Positions 1-9,326 of a stretch of DNA of 64,000 bases are shown one piece after another. Made by a program: the position numbers and the translations under genes. Source of the stretch: JAQGMJ01 sp036498945 (lineage in GTDB: Bacteria > Pseudomonadota > Gammaproteobacteria > Burkholderiales > JAEUOS01). The stretch is from positions 1-64,000 of the forward strand of contig DASYEQ010000056.1 in NCBI GenBank assembly GCA_036498945.1, in the 5' to 3' direction. The first letter of the stretch is position 1; every line of letters begins with the position of its first letter. Under the pieces are notes generated by a model. That model was not told the DNA's origin, searched no databases, and saw only the letters and a program-made list of their open reading frames with translations.

Positions 1-1373
1 AGCGTCTTCGCCAGGTGCAGGCGCCCGCGCTCGCCGCCTGAGAGGTTGCCGACGATCTTTTGCTGGTCGCCTCCCTTGAAGTTGAAGCGGCCGAGGTAGG
101 CGCGCGAGGACATCTCGAACTTGCCGACAGTGAGGATATCGGCGCCGTTGGAGACGTCGTCGAACACGGTCTTCTTGTCGCTTAAGTCATCGCGGCTCTG
201 GTCGACGTAGGCGACCTTGACCGACGGCCCGATGATCACCTCGCCCGAATCCGGCTGCTCCTTGCCGGCGAGCATGCGGAACAGCGTCGACTTGCCCGCG
301 CCGTTCGGGCCGATGATGCCAACAATGGCGCCAGCGGGTACGATGAAGGAGAGCTTGTCGATCAGCAGTCGGTCGCCGTAGCCCTTGCTCACGTCCTTGA
401 ACTCGATCACCTTGTCGCCGAGGCGGTCGGCGACGGGGATGAAGATTTCGGAAGTCTCGTTGCGCTTCTGGTACTCGAAGGAAGAAAGCTCTTCAAAGCG
501 CGCGATACGCGCCTTGGACTTGGCCTGGCGCGCCTTGGGGTTCTGGCGTACCCACTCCAGCTCTCTCTTGATGGTTTTCTGGCGCGCCGATTCGCCGGCT
601 TCTTCCTGCTTCAGGCGCTCGTCCTTCTGCTCCAGCCAGGAGGTGTAGTTGCCCTTCCACGGAATGCCCTGGCCGCGGTCCAGTTCAAGGATCCACTCGG
701 CGGCGTTGTCGAGGAAGTAGCGGTCGTGAGTGACGCCGACCACGGTGCCGGGGAACTTATGCAGGAACTGCTCCAGCCAGTCGATACTCTCTGCATCGAG
801 GTGGTTGGTCGGTTCATCGAGCAGCAGCATGTCGGGCTTGGAGAGCAGCAGGCGGCACAAGGCCACACGGCGCTTTTCGCCGCCCGAGAGATGCTCGATC
901 TTCGCGTCCCAGGGCGGCAGGCGCAGCGCGTCGGCGGCGATTTCCAGCTGGTGGTCGGTGTCGCTGCCGGAGGTGGCAATGATGGCTTCGTACTTCGCCT
1001 GGTCGGCGGCCAGCTTGTCGAAATCCGCATCGGGCTCGGCATAGGCGGCGTAGATCTCGTCGAGCTTTTTCTTCGCCTCCATCACCTCGCCCATGCCACC
1101 CTCGACCGCTTCGCGCACGGTCTGCGTCGGGTCGAGCTTGGGTTCCTGCTCGAGAAAGCCGATCTTGAGATTCGGCATCGGCACGGCTTCGCCCTCGATA
1201 TCCTTGTCCACCCCGGCCATGATCTTCAGGAGGGTGGATTTGCCCGAGCCATTCAAGCCCAGCACGCCGATCTTGGCGCCGGGAAAAAACGACAGCGAGA
1301 TGTTCTTGAGAATCTGTCGCTTGGGGGGAACGATTTTCCCCACGCGGTTCATGGTGTAGACGTATTGGGCCAT
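1..1373 (-). CDS. ettA: energy-dependent translational throttle protein EttA (3' end cut by window)
   Basis: ABC-F ATPase that binds the ribosomal E site and gates entry into elongation according to the ATP/ADP ratio; cytosolic. The start MAQYVYTMNRVGKIVPPKR is characteristic of EttA. Visible parts are the first P-loop GLNGSGKS (about residues 39-46), the first ABC signature LSGGEKRR with DEPTNHLD, the linker region, the second P-loop GPNGAGKS (about residue 355) and the second signature LSGGERGR at the window edge. About 457 of the usual roughly 555 residues are present; the missing C-terminus is simply outside the window. The ATG ends at 1373. The next gene on this strand stops at 1429, so co-transcription is possible but nothing proves it. 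Confidence 0.95.
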   Translation of the reverse strand, partial: MAQYVYTMNRVGKIVPPKRQILKNISLSFFPGAKIGVLGLNGSGKSTLLKIMAGVDKDIEGEAVPMPNLKIGFLEQEPKLDPTQTVREAVEGGMGEVMEAKKKLDEIYAAYAEPDADFDKLAADQAKYEAIIATSGSDTDHQLEIAADALRLPPWDAKIEHLSGGEKRRVALCRLLLSKPDMLLLDEPTNHLDAESIDWLEQFLHKFPGTVVGVTHDRYFLDNAAEWILELDRGQGIPWKGNYTSWLEQKDERLKQEEAGESARQKTIKRELEWVRQNPKARQAKSKARIARFEELSSFEYQKRNETSEIFIPVADRLGDKVIEFKDVSKGYGDRLLIDKLSFIVPAGAIVGIIGPNGAGKSTLFRMLAGKEQPDSGEVIIGPSVKVAYVDQSRDDLSDKKTVFDDVSNGADILTVGKFEMSSRAYLGRFNFKGGDQQKIVGNLSGGERGRLHLAKT

Positions 1374-1428
1374 GGCTTGAGCGGCCGCGAACGCGGCCTT
1401 CGGAAGATGAAACAGCGGAACCCGAACT

Positions 1429-2324
1429 TTACCGCAGCGCGGGCGCTTTCACAGGCGCAAGCAGCGGATCGCAAACGCCGGCCATGCCGACAGCTGCCAG
1501 GCTCGTCAGCAACAGCGCCTGCGGCCCCTTCCACTCATCCGCGGGCCGGTAGACAGCGCCTGGCAGGGCCGGTGCCCCGCTGGCGCCACCGTCGCTCATC
1601 ACCACCGCGGGAATGCCGGCCGCCCGCGCATGGGCCGCGGCGGACCCGGGCACCGGCAATTGCGCTGCCGGCGCGTTCATCAGTTGCGCGGCACGGCGTG
1701 CGGCATCGATCAGTATCGACTCTGTTGTCGCGGCGCCCGGCGGGCGTACGCCTTCGGGATTCCCGAAACTGCCGTCGATCAGAATGAAACCGTAGACCTG
1801 CCCCGCTTCGCGCAAGGCGGTTTGCAGGCCCGCGGTGCCGGCGGCATCATCGACAGCAATGAACACCAGATCACCCACCGTCTGCATGCGGCGCGACTGC
1901 AAGGTACCGAGCATGGTCAGCAGCGCCACCAGCCCACGTCCCCGTCGGGCCCATCCAGGGGCGCCGCGACCACCAGCCGCTGCTGGCGCAGCAGGCCCAG
2001 GCGCTCGGCCACCACATTGCCCGCGGCGTCCACATGCGCGTTTTCCAGCTCCAGGCGCTGCAAGGCGGCCAGCATGTGCTTGGCGCGCAACGCGCGACGC
2101 TGCGCCGCCGGCATCGCCGCCAGGCGCTTGCGTTCCTCGAAGGCAAGCGGCGCCCCGGCGCCGATGTTGCCGAGCGAACCGGCTACCATGCTGGAGGAAA
2201 GCAGCGCATTGAAAGCCGATTCCAGCGGCGTGGTGTAGGTTACCCCCAGCGCCAGCGCAGCACCGGCCCAGAGCAGGCATAGCGTAGCCAGGCAGCCGCG
2301 CAGCGCGCGCAGAATACGTCTCAC
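1429..2324 (-). pseudogene. M20/M28-peptidase-like protein, broken by a frameshift near 1935
   Basis: Two frames together make one protein. The first frame starts with GTG at 2324, overlapping the stop of the SDR gene as GTGA. It encodes a signal-like hydrophobic stretch (CLATLCLLWAGAALALG), a segment resembling the M20 N-terminal region (ALQRLELENAHVDAAGNVV), and then runs to a stop at 1917. The second frame continues with LVALLTMLGTLQ and ends at 1429; its tail (AAGIPAVVMSDGG then DEWKGPQ) resembles the M20 C-terminal metal-site region. One extra base near 1932-1940 would join the frames. The usual His-x-Asp metal motif reads APLDG and the late His is missing, so even the repaired protein may not be a peptidase. 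A sequencing error is the alternative explanation. Confidence 0.6.
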
Positions 2325-3094
2325 AACACGCCGGAGGTGCCGCCGTCCAGGTTGATGCTGGTGCCGGTGACGTAGCTGGCCGCATCCGATGCCAGGAAGG
2401 TGATGACGTTGGCGACTTCGGCCGCCTCGCCGACACGCCCGAGCGGAATCTCCTTGCCCATGCCCTCGTACAGTTTCTCGACCGGGATGCCACGCTTGGC
2501 CGCCGTGGTCTCGTGCTGGCCCGCCTTGATCAGGCCGATGCAGATGGTGTTGACCAGGATGTTGTCGGCGGCGAATTCCTTCGACAGCGCCTTGGTCATC
2601 GCCAGGCCCGCCGCGCGGCTCACCACGGTGGGCATGGACTCGGCCTTGGGCTGCTTGGCGCCGATGTTGGTGAGGTTGATCACCCGTCCGCCGCCCTGCT
2701 TGCGCATCTCGGGGATCACGCCGCGCGTCAGGCGGATGGCGCCGAACACCTTGAGGTCGAGGTCGGCCTGCCATACTTCGTCGCTTACCTCCTCGAACTT
2801 GCCGCGATTGGAAGTGCCGGCATTGTTGACCAGGATGTCGATGCGCCCGAACGCTTTCAGCGCCTCGCTGACGATGCGCGCGCAATCAGCGGCCTTGCCC
2901 ACGTCCGCGCTGACGCCATGCGCCTTGCCGCCGGCGGCGCGAATGGCGCCGACCACCTGGTCCAGCAGCTCCTGGCGCCGCGCGCACACCACCACGGCCG
3001 CGCCCTCGGCCGCCAGGCGCTCCGCGGTTGCCTTGCCGATGCCCTGCGTGGCACCGGTGATGATCGCCACCTTGCCCTTGAGTCCAAGTTCCAT
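2321..3094 (-). CDS. SDR-family protein with atypical catalytic residues
   Basis: A 257-residue Rossmann-fold protein of the classical short-chain dehydrogenase size. The cofactor motif TGATQGIG is at residues 13-20 and NNAG at 90-93. The C-terminal region (NLDGGTSGVL) is also typical. The catalytic motif is not: where YxxxK is expected the sequence is T156-V-V-S-R160, followed by the usual AAG and TKAL, and the catalytic Ser region reads NLTNIG. It probably binds NAD(P) but may not perform ordinary alcohol/ketone redox chemistry. ATG at 3094 with AGGAG just upstream. The M20-like gene overlaps its stop, so the two were one transcription unit. Oriented away from the PQQ dehydrogenase across a 345-base gap. 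Confidence 0.85.
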   Translation of the reverse strand: MELGLKGKVAIITGATQGIGKATAERLAAEGAAVVVCARRQELLDQVVGAIRAAGGKAHGVSADVGKAADCARIVSEALKAFGRIDILVNNAGTSNRGKFEEVSDEVWQADLDLKVFGAIRLTRGVIPEMRKQGGGRVINLTNIGAKQPKAESMPTVVSRAAGLAMTKALSKEFAADNILVNTICIGLIKAGQHETTAAKRGIPVEKLYEGMGKEIPLGRVGEAAEVANVITFLASDAASYVTGTSINLDGGTSGVL

Positions 3095-3233
3095 GCCAGC
3101 TCCTTGTTGTTCGGGTTGAATGCGGCCCGCGCGCCAGCGCGAAGCCCGGGACCGCTATTTTATCGGTGCGGCCGGCGGCGGGCCCGCATGGACGGCATCA
3201 CCGATCGCGCGACGGCCATCGTGTTTGCTTATA

Positions 3234-3247
3234 GGCAAGCGTTAGCG
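3234..3247. promoter_or_regulatory. candidate LacI-family operator upstream of PQQ dehydrogenase
   Basis: GGCAAGCGTTAGCG matches the core AAnCGnTnnC of LacI/CcpA-type operators except for the outer T and A. It shares the core AAGCGYTA with a better match at 11966-11979. No LacI-family gene is in the window, so the regulator is unidentified. Confidence 0.3.
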
Positions 3248-3312
3248 CTCGCACGCAATGGCCGGTGCTACCATCCGCCCGCCAGCCGGCCCATCCCTGC
3301 CGCGCTGCATCG

Positions 3313-3342
3313 TTGCCGGTTTCAGGTGCGTATCGATATATA
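3313..3342 (+). promoter_or_regulatory. possible sigma70-type promoter for the PQQ dehydrogenase
   Basis: TTGCCG (3313-3318) and TATATA (3337-3342) are separated by 18 bases, in the AT-rich patch about 100 bases upstream of the start codon. The -35 box is weak, so this is a guess from spacing and composition. Confidence 0.3.
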
Positions 3343-3439
3343 CATATAGATATTACGCATAAGCCGCGGCTACCGGCCACGGCGGCTCCGCGCTGTTCGC
3401 CGACGACAAGCCACGTCATTCCCCCTTTGGAGATAGAAG

Positions 3440-5245
3440 ATGAATACGCCCAAGCGTGCGCTGTCCGCAATCCCTGTTGAACGAATGTTTCGCGCCGGCC
3501 TCTTTGCCGCCTGCGCGCTCGGCGCCTCCCTGGCGTGCGCGCAGCCGGCGCAGGTGACGCCGCCTCCCAACGACGCTGCGCTGCGCGCGCTGAGCCCGGT
3601 GCCGGCGCAGATGCTGCTCAATCCGCCCGACAACGACTGGCTGATGTGGCGCCGCACCTATAACGCCTGGGGCTACAGCCCGCTGAAGCAGATCACCCAG
3701 GACAACGTGAAGAACCTGACGGTCGCCTGGACCTGGGCCATGACCCCCGGCGCCACCGAGACCACGCCGATGGTCCACGACGGCGTCCTGTTCCTCTATA
3801 ACTATCTCGACAAGGTACAGGCGCTGGACGCCACCAACGGCGAACTGTTGTGGGAATACAAGCGCGACATTACGACCGAGCTGGCGCGCCAGAACCCGAA
3901 CAACGGCGCCAAGCGCAACATGGCGATGATCGACGACAAGCTGATCGTCGCCACCACCGACGCCCACCTGATCGCGCTGGACATGAAGACCGGCAAGGTG
4001 GTGTGGGATCATGAGACCGAGGATTACAAGAAGGGCTGGCGCTACACCGGCGGCCCGCTGGTGGCCGGCAACGTCATCGTACAGGGCATGACGGGCTGCG
4101 GCAACGTCGCCCCCGGTGGCTGCTTCATCACCGGCCACGACATCGCCACCGGCAAGGAGCTGTGGCGCTTCCACACCCTGGCGCAGCCCGGTGAGCCTGG
4201 CGGCGACACCTGGAATGGCCTGCCGCTGGACCAGCGCTTCGGCGCCTCCACCTGGAACTCCGGCAGCTACGATCCGGAGACCGACACCCTGTTCCTGGGC
4301 GTCGGCCAGCCCTACCCGCACATCGCCGAAATCGGCGGCCTGCTGCCGAAGAAGGAAGGCGTGAGCAACGACGCGCTCTACACCGACTCCACCCTGGCGC
4401 TCGACCCGCACACCGGCAAGCTGAAGTGGTATTACCAGCACCTGCCGAACGACACCTGGGACCTGGACTATGCCTATGAGCGTGTCCTGGTCGACATTCC
4501 GGTCGACGGCAAGATGCGCAAGGCGCTGGTGACGGTGGGCAAGCTGGGCATCATCGAGGTACTGGACCGCACCAACGGCCAGTGGCTGTGGTCCAAGCAG
4601 ACGGTCTATCAAAACGTGGTCTCGGCAATCGACCCGAAAACCGGCGCCAAGACCATCAACCCGGCCGCCGTGCCGCATATCGGCCAGACCACCACCAACT
4701 GCCCCGCCGACCCCGGCAGCCGCGGCTGGCCGGCCACCGCCTACAGCCCGCGCACCCACATGCTGTACATCCCGCTGAACGAGTATTGCTCGGACACCAC
4801 GCCGATCCCGATCGAGCCCGGCAAGACCTACACCGGCGGCAGCCGCGCAATCTTCAAGCGCCGGCAGATCCCCGACAGCGACGGCAAGATCGGCCGCGTG
4901 GACGGCGTCGACCTCTTCACCCAGAAGGCGGTGTGGTCCGACCGCACCCGCGCACCGCAAACCGGCGCCGCGCTCACCACCGGCGGCGGCCTGGTGTTCG
5001 CCGGCGCGCTGGACCGCTACTTCCGCGCCTATGACGACAAGACCGGCAAGATCCTGTGGCAGATGCGCGCTTCCAACATCGTCAACTCCTTCCCCATCAC
5101 CTACTCGGTGAAGGGCAGGCAGTATGTGGCGGTGGCGGTGGGCAACGGCTCCAGCCAGGCGCGTTCGCTCGCCACGCTGGCGCCGGAGATCGGCATTCCC
5201 GACGGCGGCTCCGCCCTGTTCGTGTTCGCCCTGCCGGAGAAGTAA
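3440..5245 (+). CDS. PQQ-dependent alcohol dehydrogenase, lanthanide-type active site
   Basis: A 601-residue periplasmic quinoprotein of the methanol/ethanol dehydrogenase family, an eight-bladed propeller without a C-terminal haem domain. A Sec signal peptide ends near Ala34 (SLACA). The metal/active-site motif is NDTWDLDY, giving catalytic Asp341 and a second Asp at 343. An acidic residue at this +2 position marks lanthanide-dependent enzymes (XoxF, ExaF/PedH types), whereas calcium enzymes have Ala, Ser or Thr. The adjacent-cysteine disulfide typical of this family was not found; the only nearby pair is the spaced GCGNVAPGGC. ATG at 3440 follows GGAG. The cytochrome c gene follows after 3 bases and is the expected electron acceptor. 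The substrate cannot be read from the sequence; a small alcohol or polyol is likely. Confidence 0.9.
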   Translation: MNTPKRALSAIPVERMFRAGLFAACALGASLACAQPAQVTPPPNDAALRALSPVPAQMLLNPPDNDWLMWRRTYNAWGYSPLKQITQDNVKNLTVAWTWAMTPGATETTPMVHDGVLFLYNYLDKVQALDATNGELLWEYKRDITTELARQNPNNGAKRNMAMIDDKLIVATTDAHLIALDMKTGKVVWDHETEDYKKGWRYTGGPLVAGNVIVQGMTGCGNVAPGGCFITGHDIATGKELWRFHTLAQPGEPGGDTWNGLPLDQRFGASTWNSGSYDPETDTLFLGVGQPYPHIAEIGGLLPKKEGVSNDALYTDSTLALDPHTGKLKWYYQHLPNDTWDLDYAYERVLVDIPVDGKMRKALVTVGKLGIIEVLDRTNGQWLWSKQTVYQNVVSAIDPKTGAKTINPAAVPHIGQTTTNCPADPGSRGWPATAYSPRTHMLYIPLNEYCSDTTPIPIEPGKTYTGGSRAIFKRRQIPDSDGKIGRVDGVDLFTQKAVWSDRTRAPQTGAALTTGGGLVFAGALDRYFRAYDDKTGKILWQMRASNIVNSFPITYSVKGRQYVAVAVGNGSSQARSLATLAPEIGIPDGGSALFVFALPEK

Positions 5246-5248
5246 ACG

Positions 5249-6118
5249 ATGCGCGGGCATTCCATGCGGACCCTGCCTGCGGCGCTTGCCCTCGGGTTGT
5301 CTGCGCTGGCTGCATCGCCGGCGCAAGCGCAACCCGATGCGGCCAGCGCGCAAGGCGCGCGCGTCTACGCGAACAACTGCGCCGCCTGCCACCAGGCCGG
5401 CGGCACCGGCGTACCCGGCGCCTTTCCGCCGCTGGCCGGGCACGTACCCGGCCTGCTGAAAACGGCGGACGGCCGCAGCTACGTCGAGAAGGTCCTGCTG
5501 TTCGGGCTGGAAGGCAAGATCAGCGTCAACGGCAACAGCTTCGCCGGCACCATGCCGCCCTGGCAGTCCCTCAGCGATGCCGACATCGCGGCGGTGCTCA
5601 ACTATGTCAGCAACAACTGGGACAACGCGAAAGCGCTGCCCGCAGGGTTCAAGCCGTTTGGCGCCGACGAGATCAAGGCGCTGCGCACGCCGCCGCTCAC
5701 TTCAGCGGCGGTCTACGCCCAGCGCCCCGGCGGCAGCCCACCGGCTGCCGGCAGCGGTGGGGGGCAAGCGGCGGCCAGCGCCATTCCCGTCAGCATCACC
5801 GCGGGCCAGGTGGCGCGCGGCGCCGAGATTTACGCGCGCCGCTGCGCCGACTGCCACGGCAGCTCGCTGGACAACGGCGAGTTCGGCGGCGCGCCGCTCA
5901 ACGGTTCCTATTTCAAGCAGCATTGGGGCGCGGGCAGCGTCGCCGCGCTGATCGCCTTTGCCAAGGCAAAAATGCCGCCCGATCGGCCAGGCAGCCTGAC
6001 CGACCAGAATTACGCCGACGTGATCGCCTTTTTGCTCGACGCCAATGACTATCCGAAAGGCGACAAGGAACTGCCGCCGGATCCGGCTTCGCAGCAGGCG
6101 ATGAGCTTGAAGCGCTGA
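5249..6118 (+). CDS. di-haem c-type cytochrome
   Basis: A 289-residue secreted protein with a signal peptide (cleavage near residues 27-28, PAQAQ) and two haem c sites, CAACH at 44-48 and CADCH at 199-203, each in a class I cytochrome c domain. The second half resembles the cytochrome domains that accept electrons from quinoprotein alcohol dehydrogenases. A low-complexity linker rich in Gly, Ser and Ala (about residues 160-180) joins the domains. It starts 3 bases after the dehydrogenase stop, so the two are almost certainly one operon and probably partners. Met6 is an alternative start. Confidence 0.92.
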   Translation: MRGHSMRTLPAALALGLSALAASPAQAQPDAASAQGARVYANNCAACHQAGGTGVPGAFPPLAGHVPGLLKTADGRSYVEKVLLFGLEGKISVNGNSFAGTMPPWQSLSDADIAAVLNYVSNNWDNAKALPAGFKPFGADEIKALRTPPLTSAAVYAQRPGGSPPAAGSGGGQAAASAIPVSITAGQVARGAEIYARRCADCHGSSLDNGEFGGAPLNGSYFKQHWGAGSVAALIAFAKAKMPPDRPGSLTDQNYADVIAFLLDANDYPKGDKELPPDPASQQAMSLKR

Positions 6119-6140
6119 GGCGCAAGTCCTAGGGGATCCA

Positions 6141-6165
6141 CGGCGCATCCGCAATGGATGCGCCG
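6141..6165. terminator. hairpin between convergent cytochrome and formaldehyde dehydrogenase genes
   Basis: A perfect 10-base-pair stem (CGGCGCATCC with GGATGCGCCG) and a 5-base loop, in the 89-base gap between two converging genes. There is no clear T-run on either side, so it may be a weak or processing-type end. Confidence 0.5.
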
Positions 6166-6207
6166 GGTGCAAAGGCTGCCGGCGCGCGGCCTTTCACCGC
6201 CAATTGC

Positions 6208-7314
<1,107 letters not shown>

Positions 7315-7343
7315 GTTCTGTTCTCCGGAAAGCTTGAGGGCGC

Positions 7344-7365
7344 GCCTCAGCCGCGCGGCTGAGGC
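7344..7365. promoter_or_regulatory. perfect 22-base palindrome in the frmA leader
   Basis: GCCTCAGCCGC is followed directly by its reverse complement GCGGCTGAGGC, 30 bases upstream of the frmA start. In RNA it would be a very stable hairpin without a T-run; in DNA it could be a regulator site. It may stabilise or separate the frmA transcript from the transporter genes. Confidence 0.5.
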
Positions 7366-7422
7366 AAGGCGCACATGTTAACAGCGGACCGGTGGCACGC
7401 GCGTGAAACGCGCTTTTGCCCT

Positions 7423-8319
7423 CTATTCCTTGACCGCGCCGGTCATGCCGGAAACGTAGTATTCGACGAAGAACGAATACAGGATGGCGACGGGGATCGA
7501 GCCGAACAGGGCGCCCGCCATCAGCGCCCCCCAGTGGTAGACGTCGCCATCGACCAGCTCGGTGATCACCCCCACCGGCACCGTCTTCACCTCGGAGGAA
7601 GAGATGAACGTAAGCGCATAGATGAACTCGTTCCACGACAAGGTGAAAGCAAAAATGCCCGCCGAAATCAAGCCGGGCACCGCCAGCGGCAGCACGATCT
7701 TCCACAAGATCTGCAAGCGGCTGGCGCCGTCGATCAGCGCGCACTCTTCCAGCTCGAAGGGAATCGAGCGGAAATAGCCCATCAAGAGCCAGGTGCAAAA
7801 CGGGATCAGGAAGGTGGGATAAGAGAGGATCAGCGCCCAGCGCGTGTCGAACAGCTGCAGCTTGAAGATCATCGTCGCCAGCGGGATGAACAGGATCGAC
7901 GGTGGCACCAGGTACGCACCGTAGATGCCCAGGCCCACCCACTTGCTGCCCTTGAAACGCAGGCGCTCGATAGCGTAGGCGGCCAGCACGCTGCAAAACA
8001 GCGAAATGAAAGTGGAGGACACCGCCACCAGCATGGTGTTCCACAGCCACTGCGGGTAGGCGGTTTCGAACAGCAGCTTGTGCACGTTCGCCAGCGTCGG
8101 GTTGTGGATCCAGAACGGGCTGTGCTCGGCGAAGTCGTACATCTCGTCGTTCGGCTTGAACGTAGTGACCGTCATCCAGTAGAACGGGAACAGCAGCACG
8201 AAGGTGAAGATCGCCAGCGGCAGGTAGACGGTGACGAAGCGCCGCTGGCGCGTCACCAGATAATCCATGCCGCCGTCGGAATAAGTCACGGGCGTGGTGG
8301 AAGCAGTAGCCTGGCTCAT
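7423..8319 (-). CDS. carbohydrate ABC transporter permease, MalG type (operon B)
   Basis: A 298-residue inner-membrane permease with about six transmembrane segments. The first follows a cytoplasmic tail ending RRFVTVYLPLAIF. The EAA loop that contacts the ATPase reads EECALIDGASRLQ. Length and motif place it in the MalG/UgpE family of CUT1 transporters for oligosaccharides, polyols and glycerol phosphates. It starts 4 bases after the stop of the partner permease. The substrate class is inferred from family only. Confidence 0.92.
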   Translation of the reverse strand: MSQATASTTPVTYSDGGMDYLVTRQRRFVTVYLPLAIFTFVLLFPFYWMTVTTFKPNDEMYDFAEHSPFWIHNPTLANVHKLLFETAYPQWLWNTMLVAVSSTFISLFCSVLAAYAIERLRFKGSKWVGLGIYGAYLVPPSILFIPLATMIFKLQLFDTRWALILSYPTFLIPFCTWLLMGYFRSIPFELEECALIDGASRLQILWKIVLPLAVPGLISAGIFAFTLSWNEFIYALTFISSSEVKTVPVGVITELVDGDVYHWGALMAGALFGSIPVAILYSFFVEYYVSGMTGAVKE

Positions 8320-8323
8320 TGCA

Positions 8324-9274
8324 TCAATCCTTGGTGCCTTGTTGCCAGCGGCGGCGCTGCAGGCCGAAATAGCTGATCAGGATGGCAGCGATGAGGAAGG
8401 GCACCATCGCCATGGCGATCGCCGCCCCCTCAGCGAGATTGCCGCCGGGAATGGCCCGCTGGAACGAGAGCGTGGCCATCAGGTGGGTGAAATTGACCGG
8501 GCCGCCGCGGGTGATCACGTAGATCAACTGGAAATCGGTGAAGGTGAACAGCACCGAGAAGGTCATCACGATGGCGATGATGGGGGTGAGCAGCGGATAG
8601 GTAATGTGGCGAAAGCGCTGCCAGGGCGAGGCGCCGTCGATGGTCGCCGCTTCATACAGCGATGGCGAGATGGTCTGCAGGCCGGCCAGGAGCGAAATGG
8701 CGACGAAGGGAATGCCGCGCCAGACGTTGGCGGCGATCACCGACCAGCGCGCGTTCCAGCCGTCACCCAGGAAATCGATGTAGCCGTGGATCAGCCCCAT
8801 GCGCGTCAGCGCCCAGGAAATGATGGAAAACTGGCTATCGTAGATCCACCAGAAGGCGATCGCGGAAAGCGTGGTCGGCACGATCCAGGGCAATAGCAGG
8901 ATGGCGCGCAGGAAAGACTTGAAGCGGATGTTGTTGTTCAGCAAAAGCGCCAGCCACAAGCCCAGCGCGAACTTGAGCACGCTCGCCACCGCAGTGTAGA
9001 GGATGGTGGTACGCACCGAAAGCCAGAAGACGTCGTCGGTCCAGAGATTCTGGTAATTCTCCAGGCCGATGTATTCGCCGGGGCGGCCGATCTTGGTGTC
9101 CGTCAGCCCCAGCCAGGCGCCCAGGCCGAGCGGGTAGGTCAGGAACACCAGCAGCAGCGCGGCCGCCGGCAGCATGAACAACACGCCGAGGAAAGTGGTG
9201 CTGTTGGACAGACGCGCCATCAACCCGAGGCCGGAGCCCCGGGGGATGTTCATTTCCTTGACCGCTGCGTGCAT
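8324..9274 (-). CDS. sugar ABC transporter permease, MalF/UgpA type (operon B)
   Basis: A 316-residue inner-membrane permease, the usual partner of the MalG-type protein encoded next. About six transmembrane segments; the EAA motif reads YEAATIDGASPWQ. ATG at 9274; an internal Met 7 codons later is an alternative start. It lies 52 bases after the binding-protein gene, with a terminator-like hairpin in the gap that probably lowers permease expression relative to the binding protein. Confidence 0.92.
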   Translation of the reverse strand: MHAAVKEMNIPRGSGLGLMARLSNSTTFLGVLFMLPAAALLLVFLTYPLGLGAWLGLTDTKIGRPGEYIGLENYQNLWTDDVFWLSVRTTILYTAVASVLKFALGLWLALLLNNNIRFKSFLRAILLLPWIVPTTLSAIAFWWIYDSQFSIISWALTRMGLIHGYIDFLGDGWNARWSVIAANVWRGIPFVAISLLAGLQTISPSLYEAATIDGASPWQRFRHITYPLLTPIIAIVMTFSVLFTFTDFQLIYVITRGGPVNFTHLMATLSFQRAIPGGNLAEGAAIAMAMVPFLIAAILISYFGLQRRRWQQGTKD

Positions 9275-9300
9275 GTGTACCGCCGGAGGGAGAAAACAAA

Positions 9301-9319
9301 GGGCGGGTTATACCCGCCC
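9301..9319 (-). terminator. attenuator-like hairpin between binding protein and permease genes
   Basis: An 8-base-pair GC-rich stem (GGGCGGGT with ACCCGCCC) around a 3-base loop; on the minus-strand transcript it is followed at once by TTTGTTTTC. It sits 8 bases past the stop of the binding-protein gene, the classic position for partial termination in binding-protein operons. Confidence 0.7.
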
Positions 9320-9326
9320 GCCTAGC

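Larger units (their letters stand above)
3095..3439. other. intergenic region between divergent SDR and PQQ dehydrogenase genes
   Basis: 345 bases without a convincing gene. It holds a LacI-type operator-like sequence (3234-3247), a dyad around 3224-3239 (TTGC and GCAA separated by six bases), and an unusually AT-rich stretch at 3331-3357 beginning with TATCGATA, which contrasts with the GC-rich surroundings and is the likeliest promoter zone for the dehydrogenase. Confidence 0.6.

Noticed and set aside
3416..5443. Long open frame of 675 codons on the minus strand opposite the PQQ dehydrogenase
   Set aside because: The protein is His/Gly/Val-rich and has no family features; it is a high-GC shadow of a strongly supported gene.
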